Below are positions 1 to 8,655 of a stretch of DNA of 64,000 bases, piece by piece; within the stretch, counting starts at the first letter, position 1, and every line of letters begins with the position of its first letter. Source of the stretch: Biformimicrobium ophioploci (lineage in GTDB: Bacteria; Pseudomonadota; Gammaproteobacteria; Pseudomonadales; Cellvibrionaceae). The stretch spans positions 248,001 through 312,000 of the forward strand of contig NZ_BSYJ01000004.1 of the NCBI RefSeq assembly GCF_030270605.1, in the 5' to 3' direction. Below the pieces are notes generated by a model that did no database searches, had not been told where the DNA came from, and saw only the letters and a list, made by a program, of their open reading frames with translations. The position numbers were made by a program, and so were the translations under genes.

Positions 1-282
1 AGTGCAACCGTACTGCCGCGCATGAACCTTGCCGAGATAGCCGGCGTACTGGCGGGAGCCGCCGGGGTGGTTGCGGTGGATACCGGACTCGGCCACCTGA
101 CCGCCGCACTCGGCACACCCGCGGTTTCCCTTTACGGGCCAACTTCTCCGGGCCTTGTCGGTGCCTATGGCAAGCACCAGCACTATCTTGAAGCTTCGGA
201 TTTTGGGGAGGGTTTTTCGGCCCTGACCCCGGAGATCGTGTGGCAGACCCTGCAACAGGCCATGGCGGAGGCGGCGCAATGA
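1..282 (+). CDS. waaC: LPS heptosyltransferase I, 3' end only
   Basis: The frame is open from base 1, so only the last 93 codons are present. The visible part contains the glycosyltransferase family 9 nucleotide-sugar site (VDTGLGHLTAALGTPAVSLY) followed by YGPTSPGL and YGK, which match the C-terminal domain of WaaC. WaaC adds the first L-glycero-D-manno-heptose from ADP-heptose onto Kdo2-lipid A at the inner face of the inner membrane. The stop codon overlaps the next start (ATGA at 279-282), so waaG is translationally coupled. WaaF is the related alternative, but DTGLGHL and the GxYGK tail favour WaaC. Confidence 0.88.
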   Translation, partial: SATVLPRMNLAEIAGVLAGAAGVVAVDTGLGHLTAALGTPAVSLYGPTSPGLVGAYGKHQHYLEASDFGEGFSALTPEIVWQTLQQAMAEAAQ

Positions 283-1400
283 AGCTCGCACTGGCGCTCT
301 ACAAGTATTTCCCGCACGGCGGACTGCAGCGGGACTTTCGCAAGGTTGCGGAACGTGCGGTGGATGCCGGCCACGAGGTTTCCATTCTGTGCCGTAGCTG
401 GGAGGGCGCGCCGATCGAGGGCGCACGCCTGCTGTGTGCACCTGCCGGCGGCCTGAGTAACCGCAGCAAGGATGCGAACTTCTGTCGCTGGGTGCCCGAC
501 GCCATGCTGCACTGCGGAGCCGAAATCCTGTGCGCGTTCAATCGGGTTCCGGGGGCGCATGCGTATTTCGCCGCGGATCCCTGTTACGCTGCCAGCCATG
601 GCGGCACGGCTGCACGTTGGTGGCAGCCGCGACGCAAGCAGTTCCTCAGGTTCGAGCAGGCGATGCTGTCCCCGTCTGCGCGCACCCATATCCTGCACTT
701 GACCGAGCAGCAGAAGGCGGAATTCCAGCATTACTATGCCACCCCGGATGCGCGCTTTACCCTGGTGCCGCCGGAGATCGGCAGTCGGTTTTTTGCCGAG
801 CCGGATCCGGACGAGACCGAAAAACTGCGCGGGCGCCTCGGTATTGCGCCGGGCGACCTGATGCTGCTTCACGTCGGCAGCAATTTTGCGCTCAAGGGTG
901 TCGAGCGCTGCCTGCGGGCAGTGGCTGCGATGCCCGAGCCTGAGCAGGAGCGGCTGCACCTGGTGGTTGCCGGTGAAGGTAATCGCCAGCATTACATCAG
1001 GCTCGGTGCGCGGCTCGGCCTGAGCCCACGGCAAATGCATTTTGTCGGGGTGCAGGAGGATATCCATCGATGGATGCACGCTGCGGACCTCCTACTGCAT
1101 CCCTCCGAACGCGAGTCTGCGGGCATGGTGCTGGTGGAGGCGCTCGCAGCCGGACTCCCGGTCATTGCCACGGAGACCTGCGGCTATGCATTCCATGTCG
1201 AGCGCTCCGGTGCCGGCGCGGTGATTCCTCTGTCGCAGGTAGCCCTCAGTGAGGCCCTGGGCGAGGCGGTCCTGAATCCGGAGCGCTGCCGGGAGTGGTC
1301 CGCGGCAGCGCGAACCTATGCCGGCAAGGCGCAGCTGCGCGGGCTCGCTGACGCGGTGCTGCAGCAACTTGAAGTGATATCCGGTGGTGAGCATGTTTGA
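279..1400 (+). CDS. waaG: LPS core glucosyltransferase I (GT4)
   Basis: A 373-residue glycosyltransferase of the GT-B fold. The N-terminus (MKLALALYKYFPHGGLQRDF) is the characteristic WaaG start with the GGLQRD acceptor loop. The C-terminal half has the retaining E-x7-E signature in HPSERESAGMVLVEALAAG, near residues 274-292. It transfers the first hexose to heptose II of the inner core in the cytoplasm. The ATG at 279 overlaps the waaC stop; an in-frame ATG at 240 lies inside waaC and is unlikely. It overlaps the start region of waaP by a few bases. Confidence 0.92.
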   Translation: MKLALALYKYFPHGGLQRDFRKVAERAVDAGHEVSILCRSWEGAPIEGARLLCAPAGGLSNRSKDANFCRWVPDAMLHCGAEILCAFNRVPGAHAYFAADPCYAASHGGTAARWWQPRRKQFLRFEQAMLSPSARTHILHLTEQQKAEFQHYYATPDARFTLVPPEIGSRFFAEPDPDETEKLRGRLGIAPGDLMLLHVGSNFALKGVERCLRAVAAMPEPEQERLHLVVAGEGNRQHYIRLGARLGLSPRQMHFVGVQEDIHRWMHAADLLLHPSERESAGMVLVEALAAGLPVIATETCGYAFHVERSGAGAVIPLSQVALSEALGEAVLNPERCREWSAAARTYAGKAQLRGLADAVLQQLEVISGGEHV

Positions 1401-2223
1401 TTCCATGCTGGACGAACCATTCCTGGCTGAAAGTTTTCGCGTAATGTGGGAGGGGCAGGATCCGTTCGAACGCCTCTGGCAGATGCCAGGGACCGAATAC
1501 CGGCGCATGCCGGGGCGGCGCACCTTCCGGTTTGAGATAGATGGTTGCGCCTATTTTGCGAAGCTCCATGCCGGCGAGGGCTGGGGGCCGGTCCTCGGCG
1601 ACCTGTTGCGCCTGCGCAAACCGGTCCTGGGCGCTGCCACTGAATATCGCGCGCTGCGCATGCTGGAAGTACTGGGCATTGATACCATGCGCCCGGTGGC
1701 GTTCGCGGAGCGCGGTCTCAGTCCATCGGCGCGAGAGTCGTTCCTGGTGACCGAAGCGCTGGAGCCTACGGTCAGCCTGGAAACATTCTGCGCGGACTGG
1801 AAAGCACTGCCACCACCACTTTCCATCAAGCGCAAGCTGATCCGGCGGGTCGCTGAAATCGCACGTGACCTGCACGAGGGTGGGGTGAACCACCGCGACT
1901 TTTATCTCTGCCACTTCCTGTTGCGCCCGGAAACTCTTGAGCAGGAGTCGCTAGTGATCCACCTGATCGACCTGCACCGCGCGCAGATTCGCCATCGGGT
2001 GCCAGAGCGCTGGCGCATCAAGGACCTGTCAGGGTTGTGGTTTTCCGCCTGCGATATCGGCCTGACCCGCGCCGACCTGATGCGCTTTGTCGAGATCTAC
2101 TCCGGGCGACGCCCGAGCGTCGAACTGAGAGCCAACGCAGCGCGCTGGAAAAAGGTGTGGGTGAAAATGGCGCGCGTGCGCGCACGGGAAAAGCGCAAGA
2201 TTGCAGCGGGCATTCCGCGATAG
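1393..2223 (+). CDS. waaP: LPS core heptose(I) kinase
   Basis: A 276-residue kinase-fold protein with the WaaP features: FAKLHAGEGWGP near residue 50 (ATP-lysine region), TEYRALRMLEVLGI, the catalytic loop HRDFYLCHFLL, and a metal-binding IDLHRAQ. WaaP phosphorylates heptose I, which strengthens divalent-cation bridging of the outer leaflet. I chose the ATG at 1393 because it gives MFDSMLDEPF; GTG codons at 1384 and 1387 are in frame just upstream. The gene overlaps the end of waaG by 8 bases and belongs to the waaC-waaG-waaP run. Confidence 0.92.
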   Translation: MFDSMLDEPFLAESFRVMWEGQDPFERLWQMPGTEYRRMPGRRTFRFEIDGCAYFAKLHAGEGWGPVLGDLLRLRKPVLGAATEYRALRMLEVLGIDTMRPVAFAERGLSPSARESFLVTEALEPTVSLETFCADWKALPPPLSIKRKLIRRVAEIARDLHEGGVNHRDFYLCHFLLRPETLEQESLVIHLIDLHRAQIRHRVPERWRIKDLSGLWFSACDIGLTRADLMRFVEIYSGRRPSVELRANAARWKKVWVKMARVRAREKRKIAAGIPR

Positions 2224-2271
2224 AAAGTGGGCCTGGACAGGTTCATGTAAATAGTTAATCGAGATTTTTGA

Positions 2272-3765
2272 GTGACCAACGCCCCCTATCCAACGAATGA
2301 TATCCCCGAGATAAATGACCTCGAGGAATTGCGGGAGTGGCTGCAGGAGCGGCCGCTTCCCGTGCAGCTGACGGTGATCATCAACGGGCGCCCGCAGGTG
2401 GTGACACTGCAGGCCATATCACGCTTCCTGCCAGAGAAGCGTTTTGCCGCACTCGGTACCTGGCAGGAAACCGGTGGCAGGGTGCACCAGGTGCTGTTCA
2501 AGATGTTCTTCCACTCGGCCAAGGCCCTGATCCATATTCGCCGGGAGAAAATGCATTCCGAGGCGCTGACCCGCAACGCGGTGCCAACCCCCAGGATCCT
2601 TGCCTCCGGCGCGATCAAGGGCGGCGGGCACTTCCTTATGCTCGAGGCACTGCCCGACGTGAGTACTTTTGGCGAGCGCTGGAGCCAGCTGGCTGAGGAT
2701 GCAAAGCCCGCGGCAATCGGTAACCTGCTGGAACTCCTGGCCGGCATGTACGACTGCGGCTGGCGCCAGACCGACATGCACCTGGGCAACTTCCTGCACG
2801 ACGGCGATACCCTGTACGTGGTGGATATGGGATCCGTGCGCAAGGTCCCGCTCACGCGCCCGCGCGCCTGGCGGGAAGACCTGGCGATGTTGGTTGCACA
2901 GTTCGACTGGCGCGAGCAGGACGCAGTGATCGCGTGGCTACTGGATGCGTGGCAGCGGCTGGCGCAGCAGGGGAAAATTGCCCGCGCACCTTCCGAATCG
3001 CGCTTCCGCCTCGCCGTTGCGCGAGCCTGGGGCCAGCGCCTGGAAGACCGGCTGGAGCGCGCCGGCCGCTCTACCAGCGACCAGCGTGTGGAAAAGCGCG
3101 GCGATATGGAAATCCGCTGCATGAAACAATGGTGCGACGATTTCTGGCCGACGCTGTGCAGCCCGGCCGAACTGGACCGGTTGATCGCAGACGGTAGAAA
3201 CCTGAAGGACGGTAACAGCGCAACCGTTGCCGCGATAGAGGTAGCGGGCAGGGATTTTGTGGTAAAGCGCTACAATGTGAAAAGTGCGACTGTTGCCGCC
3301 AAACGCCGTTTCGGGCGCTCCCGCGCGGAGCGCAGCTGGGAGGCCGCATACCTGCTGGAGTACCTGGGCATCGGTACTCCGGCCCCGGTCGCGCTGGTTA
3401 TCGAGCGCAAGTGGCGCGGACGCGCCTATTTTATTTCGGAGCTGGGCAAGGGCGAGTCGCTGCAGGCATACCTGCCAGACATCGATGACGCCTGTCTCGA
3501 TGCGGTGTGTGACTTCTGGCAAGCACTGGCGCGGGTCGGCGCCAGCCATGGGGACAACAAGGCAAGTAACTTTCTCTGGGACCGGCAATGCGAGACGCTG
3601 CAGATCATCGACCTGGATGCACTGCGGCGTCACGGACAGCCGGTTCGCGCGCGCAAGGCGCTGGAGAAGGATATCGAGCGCTTCAGCAGGAACTGGACAC
3701 AATTGCCGGTCCGGGTTGCCGTACGGCTGGAGCAGGTGCGCCGGCAACTATTCAGCCCCGGCTAG
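2272..3765 (+). CDS. Tandem LPS-kinase-like protein with two kinase domains
   Basis: A 497-residue protein starting at GTG. It carries two consecutive kinase folds of the WaaP/Kdo-kinase/RIO-like group. The first (about residues 65-260) has MHLGNFL near 170 as catalytic loop and VVDMGSVR near 183 as metal loop. The second (about 300-490) has FVVKRYN near 330 as ATP lysine, HGDNKASNFLWD near 426 and IIDLDALR near 445. In Pseudomonas the waaP neighbourhood carries several separate small kinases (PA5006-PA5008); this may be a fusion of two such genes. Substrate is not determined, but core-sugar phosphorylation fits the position 48 bases after waaP. In the first domain the usual catalytic Asp is at HLGN rather than HGD, so its activity is less certain. 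Confidence 0.75.
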   Translation: MTNAPYPTNDIPEINDLEELREWLQERPLPVQLTVIINGRPQVVTLQAISRFLPEKRFAALGTWQETGGRVHQVLFKMFFHSAKALIHIRREKMHSEALTRNAVPTPRILASGAIKGGGHFLMLEALPDVSTFGERWSQLAEDAKPAAIGNLLELLAGMYDCGWRQTDMHLGNFLHDGDTLYVVDMGSVRKVPLTRPRAWREDLAMLVAQFDWREQDAVIAWLLDAWQRLAQQGKIARAPSESRFRLAVARAWGQRLEDRLERAGRSTSDQRVEKRGDMEIRCMKQWCDDFWPTLCSPAELDRLIADGRNLKDGNSATVAAIEVAGRDFVVKRYNVKSATVAAKRRFGRSRAERSWEAAYLLEYLGIGTPAPVALVIERKWRGRAYFISELGKGESLQAYLPDIDDACLDAVCDFWQALARVGASHGDNKASNFLWDRQCETLQIIDLDALRRHGQPVRARKALEKDIERFSRNWTQLPVRVAVRLEQVRRQLFSPG

Positions 3766-3841
3766 CTTCATGCCCGCGGACGGTGCTGGAAAAGGCAGGG
3801 CCGAAGATTATCGGAAAATTTCCACAGAGAATTTTTGAGCG

Positions 3842-4567
3842 ATGAGCACATTACGTAACCTGGCCTGGCGCTGCGTGCCAAAATTCCAACGCCGGTTGTT
3901 GCTCGACTTCCTGCCGGAGTATCGGCAGCGGGAGTTTGAGCGAACCCTGGTCGGGAAAATGACCTACCCGGACGTGTTCGATCGCACCCAGTCGATATTC
4001 ATTCATGTGCCCAAGAATGCCGGCAAGAGTGTGACCAGGGCGTTGTATGGTGTGAAGACAGTGGGTCATACCACCGCCAGCTGGTATCAGCAGGCCGACC
4101 CGGAAAAATTCCAGCGCTACTTCAAATGCGCGTTTGTGCGAAACCCCTGGGATCGGGTGGCCTCCACATTTACCTACCTGCGGCAGGGTGGGGCGGAGTC
4201 CAGCCCGCAGGACCGCGAGTGGTCCGCCTTCATGCAGAGGTTCGGTTCGTTTGATGAGTTTGTCACCGGTTGGCTGACACCGGACAACGCGCGCCTGCGC
4301 ACCGTGCTGACGCCGCAGTACCTGTTCCTGGTGAACCGGTTCGGTGTTGTCGAGATGGATTTTATCGGCCGGGTTGAAAATGTTACCGGGGACTTTACGG
4401 TTATTGCGGACAAGCTGGGCGTCGCCGCTGAGCTACCGCACCTGAACCGCAGCGCCCGCGAGGATTACCGGGCACTGTACACGGACAGGTCGCGTGAAAT
4501 CGTCGGCAACATCTATCAGCGCGATATCGAGTTGTTCGGTTACGACTTTGACGGCCCGCTGGCATAG
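3842..4567 (+). CDS. Sulfotransferase family protein
   Basis: A 241-residue PAPS-dependent sulfotransferase. The 5'-phosphosulfate loop is seen as FIHVPKNAGKSV (about residues 52-63) and the 3'-phosphate loop as FVRNPWDRVAST (about 97-108). FLVNRFGVVEMDFIGRVEN in the second half is typical of the Sulfotransfer_2 (carbohydrate sulfotransferase-like) group. It has no signal peptide, so it should act in the cytoplasm on a nucleotide- or lipid-linked acceptor. It follows the core kinases on the same strand, which suggests an LPS or other surface-glycan acceptor; this is inference from position only. The start region is weak (AATTTTTGAGCG before ATG). Confidence 0.8.
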   Translation: MSTLRNLAWRCVPKFQRRLLLDFLPEYRQREFERTLVGKMTYPDVFDRTQSIFIHVPKNAGKSVTRALYGVKTVGHTTASWYQQADPEKFQRYFKCAFVRNPWDRVASTFTYLRQGGAESSPQDREWSAFMQRFGSFDEFVTGWLTPDNARLRTVLTPQYLFLVNRFGVVEMDFIGRVENVTGDFTVIADKLGVAAELPHLNRSAREDYRALYTDRSREIVGNIYQRDIELFGYDFDGPLA

Positions 4568-4583
4568 CAGGCCGCCGCTACTT

Positions 4584-6128
4584 TTACTGCAGGCTGGCGA
4601 CCGGGGCCCCCGGCTTCGGGATCCGGAACACCAGGACCTGCTCGCGGTTACCGCCCCTGAACTCCCTGACCAGCTCGAATTTTTCCCGGTAACTGGCCAG
4701 CACGGGGTTGTCCGCCATGGTGCGGTGCACCCGGATCACCGCATATTCATATTGCCCGGATACCTGTGCGACCTTTGGCAGCCTGCCACTGCGGATCTTG
4801 CGCAGGGACGCGGGATCTTCCAGCTTGCCGCTCAGGTAGGCAAGCTGGCCGTCGTTGAACAGCACCCGGCCTTCCTGCGCCAGGTTCTCCTCTACCCAGT
4901 TGACCGCTGCAGGCAGGTGTTCCTTGGTGCGCCCGAAAGACACATGGCTGTCGATAAACAGCACCGCCGCCAGGGTGATTGCGACAGGTCTGGCAAAGCG
5001 CTGCGGCGCCAGCGCGGGCCATGCGCGAGCCAGGCTGATGGTCACAGGTAAAAGCAGCAGCAGCGCCGCCAGCTGCAGGTAACGCGACTGCAGGAAAAGC
5101 ATCTGCACGGTGAAGGCCAGTAGTATCAGTATTTGTGCCGCCAGCACCAGGTTGAACAGGCTGGACCGGGGCCAGTAGAACCTGCCCTTCCAGATCAGTA
5201 CCGCTGCCGCCAGAAGCACCGCCGGGGTCAGGGCTTCCGCGACATTGCCGATAAATATGATGGAAACCGCTGCCGCCGCGATGGCCGGCGCCTGGTCCAG
5301 CGAATAGCGGTTGAGGACATGCTCGCGCAGGTTGCCGGTCAGTTCGTTCCAGCTGCCGCCGAGGGTTGCCAGCAGCGCGTTGCTATCGCCCAGGTGCAGG
5401 AGTTGCACTATGGCATGCCAGTAGCGAGGTGCCAGCCAGGCGAGCGCGACAAGTCCGGCGCCAACGCTCAGCGCACCTGCAGAAAAAATCAGCAGCTTGC
5501 GCCTTGCGGGCCAGTCGCGCTGCAGCAGGATGGCGGCAAAGTAACAGGGGAACAGCACCAGGGCTTCCGGGCGCAGCAGGACGGCCAGCCCTGTTACGGC
5601 AAGCGCCAGTGCGAAATACCGTATGTCTGCGGACCTGAGGTAGCACAGCGCCGCGTAGAGTCCCCACAGGCTGGCGGCCCAGTAGAGCGGGTCGCGGATG
5701 ACATAGTCGAAATAGCTGCTGAGCCCGGGGAACAGGCTGACTGCCACGGCGGCGAACCAGGCGGCGCGGGACTGCTCGGCCGGCGCCATCTCGTGCGCCA
5801 GCAGCGCCGCCAGTCGCACGAAGGCGAAGGCTGTCGCTGCGAATGCCAGCGCGTTCAGCCAGAAGGCCGTAACCAGCGCAGACATGCCGGTCAGGCTGGC
5901 GAGGCTGCCGAGCAGCGCCGAGAAAAACGGTCTCGGGTAGACCGCCGCCGCCGCGTCCCAGCCCTGTGCGGCGAACACATCCGCCGCAAACAGGTACAGG
6001 GTGGCGTCGTCATTCAGGTGACTGCTGCGCCATATTGCCAGCCAGGTCAACAGAAAGGTGGCCGTTGCGGCAGACCAGGCGGGGCCGATACGGGTAAAAA
6101 TCGATAGTGGGGCGTTCAGTCGGTTCAA
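4584..6128 (-). CDS. Membrane glycosyltransferase, GT-C (family 39-like)
   Basis: A 514-residue integral membrane protein with roughly ten hydrophobic segments. It has an acidic pair in the first periplasmic loop ([18 protein letters not shown], about residues 35-52), the hallmark of GT-C polyprenyl-phosphate-sugar-dependent transferases. A soluble C-terminal tail of about 100 residues follows. Such enzymes glycosylate LPS, lipid A or protein on the periplasmic face. It is convergent with the sulfotransferase gene (16 bases apart) and divergent from hldE. The only plausible start is TTG at 6128, with no clear ribosome-binding site, so the exact N-terminus is uncertain. Acceptor and donor cannot be read from sequence. 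Confidence 0.7.
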   Translation of the reverse strand: MNRLNAPLSIFTRIGPAWSAATATFLLTWLAIWRSSHLNDDATLYLFAADVFAAQGWDAAAAVYPRPFFSALLGSLASLTGMSALVTAFWLNALAFAATAFAFVRLAALLAHEMAPAEQSRAAWFAAVAVSLFPGLSSYFDYVIRDPLYWAASLWGLYAALCYLRSADIRYFALALAVTGLAVLLRPEALVLFPCYFAAILLQRDWPARRKLLIFSAGALSVGAGLVALAWLAPRYWHAIVQLLHLGDSNALLATLGGSWNELTGNLREHVLNRYSLDQAPAIAAAAVSIIFIGNVAEALTPAVLLAAAVLIWKGRFYWPRSSLFNLVLAAQILILLAFTVQMLFLQSRYLQLAALLLLLPVTISLARAWPALAPQRFARPVAITLAAVLFIDSHVSFGRTKEHLPAAVNWVEENLAQEGRVLFNDGQLAYLSGKLEDPASLRKIRSGRLPKVAQVSGQYEYAVIRVHRTMADNPVLASYREKFELVREFRGGNREQVLVFRIPKPGAPVASLQ

Positions 6129-6164
6129 GGTGTGCAGCGGGTTGGTTACAGAAAGGTCGAGTGT

Positions 6165-6214
6165 ACAACGGCGCCCGTACCGTTGTTAAGAAACGCCCGG
6201 TTAAGAAACGCCCG
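6165..6214. repeat. Inverted repeat followed by a tandem 15-bp duplication
   Basis: ACAACGG (6165-6171) and CCGTTGT (6180-6186) form a 7-bp stem with an 8-base loop. Immediately after, GTTAAGAAACGCCCG occurs twice in tandem (6185-6199 and 6200-6214). The element sits in the divergent gap between the GT-C gene and hldE. It could be an operator or slipped duplication; function is unknown. Confidence 0.6.
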
Positions 6215-6252
6215 TTCTGCGCCGGCCCGGAATCGGCGCTACTGCTACCTTG

Positions 6253-6261
6253 TGCTAATAT
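6253..6261 (+). promoter_or_regulatory. Possible extended -10 promoter of hldE
   Basis: TGC followed by TAATAT matches an extended -10 box and lies 32 bases before the hldE ATG. I see no convincing -35 box, which is common for extended -10 promoters. This is a visual match only. Confidence 0.3.
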
Positions 6262-6293
6262 CGCGCCCACTTTATCCAGGTGAAATAGCTGAA

Positions 6294-7709
6294 ATGACTC
6301 TGCCCGTTTTTGATTCCGCCCAGGTGCTGGTTGTCGGTGACCTGATGCTGGACCGCTACTGGTCCGGCGACACCCGTCGTATTTCCCCGGAAGCGCCGGT
6401 GCCGGTGGTCAAGGTGGGGCAGGCCGAGGATCGCCCGGGCGGCGCCGGCAATGTGGCCCTGAACCTGGCGTCGCTGGGGGCCGGGGCCTCCACCGTTTGC
6501 CTGGTGGGGCGCGACGAGGCGGCCACCGCACTCAAGCAGACTCTGACCGCGGCGGGTATCCACTGTGATTTCGCGGAGTCACCTCTGGCGCCCACCATCA
6601 CCAAGCTGCGGGTAATGAGTCGCCACCAGCAGCTGTTGCGGCTGGATTTCGAGGAGCCGTTTTCCGCCGAGGATCGCGCTGCCATAGAGCCGCTGGTAAA
6701 GGCTGCGATTGGCAATGTCGGCGCGCTGGTGCTGTCGGATTATGCCAAGGGCACCCTGAGTGATTGCGCCAGCCTGATCGCGCTGGCGCGCAAGGCCGGG
6801 GTGCCGGTGCTGGTGGACCCCAAGGGCACGGATTTCTCCCGCTACCGCGGCGCCACCCTGATGACCCCCAACCTGCACGAATTCGAGGCCGTAGTGGGCG
6901 AGTGCGACAGCGAGCAGGAAATCGTCACACGTGGCGAGGCGCTGATGCGCGAGCTGGAGCTGGAAGCGCTGCTGGTGACCCGCGGCGAGCACGGCATGAC
7001 CCTGCTGCGCCCGGGTGAGGCGGAGCTGCACCTGCCGGCGCAGGCGCGCGAAGTCTATGACGTAACCGGCGCTGGCGACACCGTGATTGCCACCCTCGCG
7101 GCTTCCATTGCCGCCGGTGAATCGCTGCCGCGCGCGGTCGAACTGGCCAATATTGCCGCCGGCATCGTGGTGGGCAAGCTGGGTACGGCGACCATTTCCG
7201 GGCCGGAGCTCCGCCGTGCCGTGCAGGCGCAGGGCCACACCGGCCGCGGTGTGATGACCGAAGAACAGCTGCAGATCGCGCTCGAGGATGCGCGCAGCCA
7301 CGGCGAGAAGATTGTTTTTACCAACGGTTGTTTCGACATCCTGCACGCCGGCCACGTCGGTTACCTGGAGCAGGCGCGTGCACTCGGCGATCGGCTGGTG
7401 TTGGCGATCAATTCGGACGCTTCGGTGCACAGGCTCAAGGGTGCGGGACGCCCGATCAATCCGGTCGAGCGCCGCATGGCGGTCCTGGCGGGGCTGGAAG
7501 CGGTGGACTGGGTCACCTATTTCGAGGACGACACGCCCGAGCGGCTGCTGGAAAAGCTGCGCCCGGATGTGTTGGTCAAGGGTGGCGATTACACCAAGGA
7601 GCAGGTGGTGGGCTGGGAAATCGTGGAGAGCTACGGTGGCTCCGTACAATCCTTGGACTTCCTCGATAATTGCTCAACTACAGCAATCGTGAACAAAATA
7701 AAAAGCTAA
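6294..7709 (+). CDS. hldE: Bifunctional heptose 7-phosphate kinase / heptose 1-phosphate adenylyltransferase
   Basis: A 471-residue two-domain enzyme (E. coli HldE is 477). The N-terminal ribokinase-like domain begins [13 protein letters not shown], has [12 protein letters not shown], and ends with the anion-hole/catalytic VTGAGDTV near residues 257-264. The C-terminal nucleotidyltransferase begins [17 protein letters not shown] near residue 341, with the HxGH motif. It phosphorylates D-glycero-D-manno-heptose 7-phosphate at C1 and later adds AMP, supplying ADP-heptose to WaaC. The frame is open upstream, but the ATG at 6294 gives the canonical N-terminus ([16 protein letters not shown]). Confidence 0.96.
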   Translation: MTLPVFDSAQVLVVGDLMLDRYWSGDTRRISPEAPVPVVKVGQAEDRPGGAGNVALNLASLGAGASTVCLVGRDEAATALKQTLTAAGIHCDFAESPLAPTITKLRVMSRHQQLLRLDFEEPFSAEDRAAIEPLVKAAIGNVGALVLSDYAKGTLSDCASLIALARKAGVPVLVDPKGTDFSRYRGATLMTPNLHEFEAVVGECDSEQEIVTRGEALMRELELEALLVTRGEHGMTLLRPGEAELHLPAQAREVYDVTGAGDTVIATLAASIAAGESLPRAVELANIAAGIVVGKLGTATISGPELRRAVQAQGHTGRGVMTEEQLQIALEDARSHGEKIVFTNGCFDILHAGHVGYLEQARALGDRLVLAINSDASVHRLKGAGRPINPVERRMAVLAGLEAVDWVTYFEDDTPERLLEKLRPDVLVKGGDYTKEQVVGWEIVESYGGSVQSLDFLDNCSTTAIVNKIKS

Positions 7710-7718
7710 CTTGCTCGC

Positions 7719-7800
7719 TCTGGTGGCGTTAAAAAACAGCTCAAGGTGCTCATTTATTCCCGATAAACTCCGCTCTTTCGCTGTTTTTTGCCTAACCAGA
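7719..7800. repeat. Nested palindromic element downstream of hldE
   Basis: Three nested complementary pairs occur: TCTGGT/ACCAGA (7719-7724, 7795-7800), AAAAAACAGC/GCTGTTTTTT (7731-7740, 7780-7789), and TTTAT/ATAAA at the tip (7753-7757, 7763-7767). Together they can fold into one long imperfect stem between the convergent hldE and aldo/keto reductase genes. It may act as a bidirectional terminator, or be a dispersed palindromic element. Confidence 0.55.
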
Positions 7801-7842
7801 TCTTCGCCGTTGACGCTTTTTAGTGCTAAAAACGAACACCTG

Positions 7843-8655
7843 TCAGTTTTTGCTTAGAGCCCTGGCCGCCTTGCGGCAATTGTTTTCCAGGTGTTTCGGG
7901 TTGATGGTGCCGATAATGGCGCAGCTGGTGCCGGCGTGGCCGAACACGAAATCCATGCTGGCCTGCACCGGGTCGGTGTCGCCCTGCTCGCCGGCGATAT
8001 GGCCGCTGGCCAGCGCTTTCTTGATGAACACGCCCACGCCGTTGTCGCGGCAGTAATCCAGCACGGCGCGCTCGCCCTGTTCGCGCAGGTTGTAGGTCAC
8101 CATCATGGCATCGCTGTATTGGGCGGCGAGGATACCGCCCTCCACGGTCTTGCTGGACATGCCGATGGCTCCGATCAGGCCCTGCTGCTTTAGCTCCGCG
8201 AGGGTCGCGAGCACTTCCTCATCCTGCACGATGCGGCTGTCGTCGCCGTTGGAGTGTACCAGCACGATATCCAGGAAATCGGTATTGAGGCGTTTCAGGC
8301 TGCGCTCGATGCTCATGCGTGTATGCGCTGCAGAAAAATCGAAACTGGACTCGCCGCCGACGAATTCCTCCCCGACCTTGGAGCAAATCAGCCACTGGTC
8401 ACGCTGGCCGCGCAGCAGCTTGCCCAATCTTTCTTCGCTGTTGCCGTAGGCGGGTGCCGTGTCGATCAGGTTGATGCCCAGGTCCTGTGCCAGTGCGATC
8501 AGGTCGGACGCGGCCCGGTCATCGGGAATCTTGAAGGCACCCGGGTACTTCACACCCTGGTCGCGGCCGAGCTTGACGGTGCCGAGTCCCAGTGCGCTGA
8601 CCTGCATGCCGGTGTTACCGAGCGGCCTTTTCGGCAGGCCGGTGAAATCATCCAT
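7843..8655 (-). CDS. Aldo/keto reductase
   Basis: A 270-residue TIM-barrel NAD(P)H oxidoreductase. Visible family residues are LIDTAPAYGNSEERLG (catalytic Asp and Tyr), LICSKVGE (catalytic Lys), DIVLVHSNG (His) and the C-terminal CAIIGTINPKHLEEN-like cofactor segment. Substrate is unknown. I placed the start at the ATG at 8655 (MDDFTGLPKR); it overlaps the end of the upstream FAD oxidoreductase by 8 bases, so the two are translationally coupled. The same pairing argues that the proteins share a pathway. Confidence 0.85.
   Translation of the reverse strand: MDDFTGLPKRPLGNTGMQVSALGLGTVKLGRDQGVKYPGAFKIPDDRAASDLIALAQDLGINLIDTAPAYGNSEERLGKLLRGQRDQWLICSKVGEEFVGGESSFDFSAAHTRMSIERSLKRLNTDFLDIVLVHSNGDDSRIVQDEEVLATLAELKQQGLIGAIGMSSKTVEGGILAAQYSDAMMVTYNLREQGERAVLDYCRDNGVGVFIKKALASGHIAGEQGDTDPVQASMDFVFGHAGTSCAIIGTINPKHLENNCRKAARALSKN

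Noticed and set aside
7719-7800. Integron attC site
   Set aside because: GTTRRRY- and RYYYAAC-like heptamers appear only in the wrong order and orientation, and there is no integrase or cassette array.
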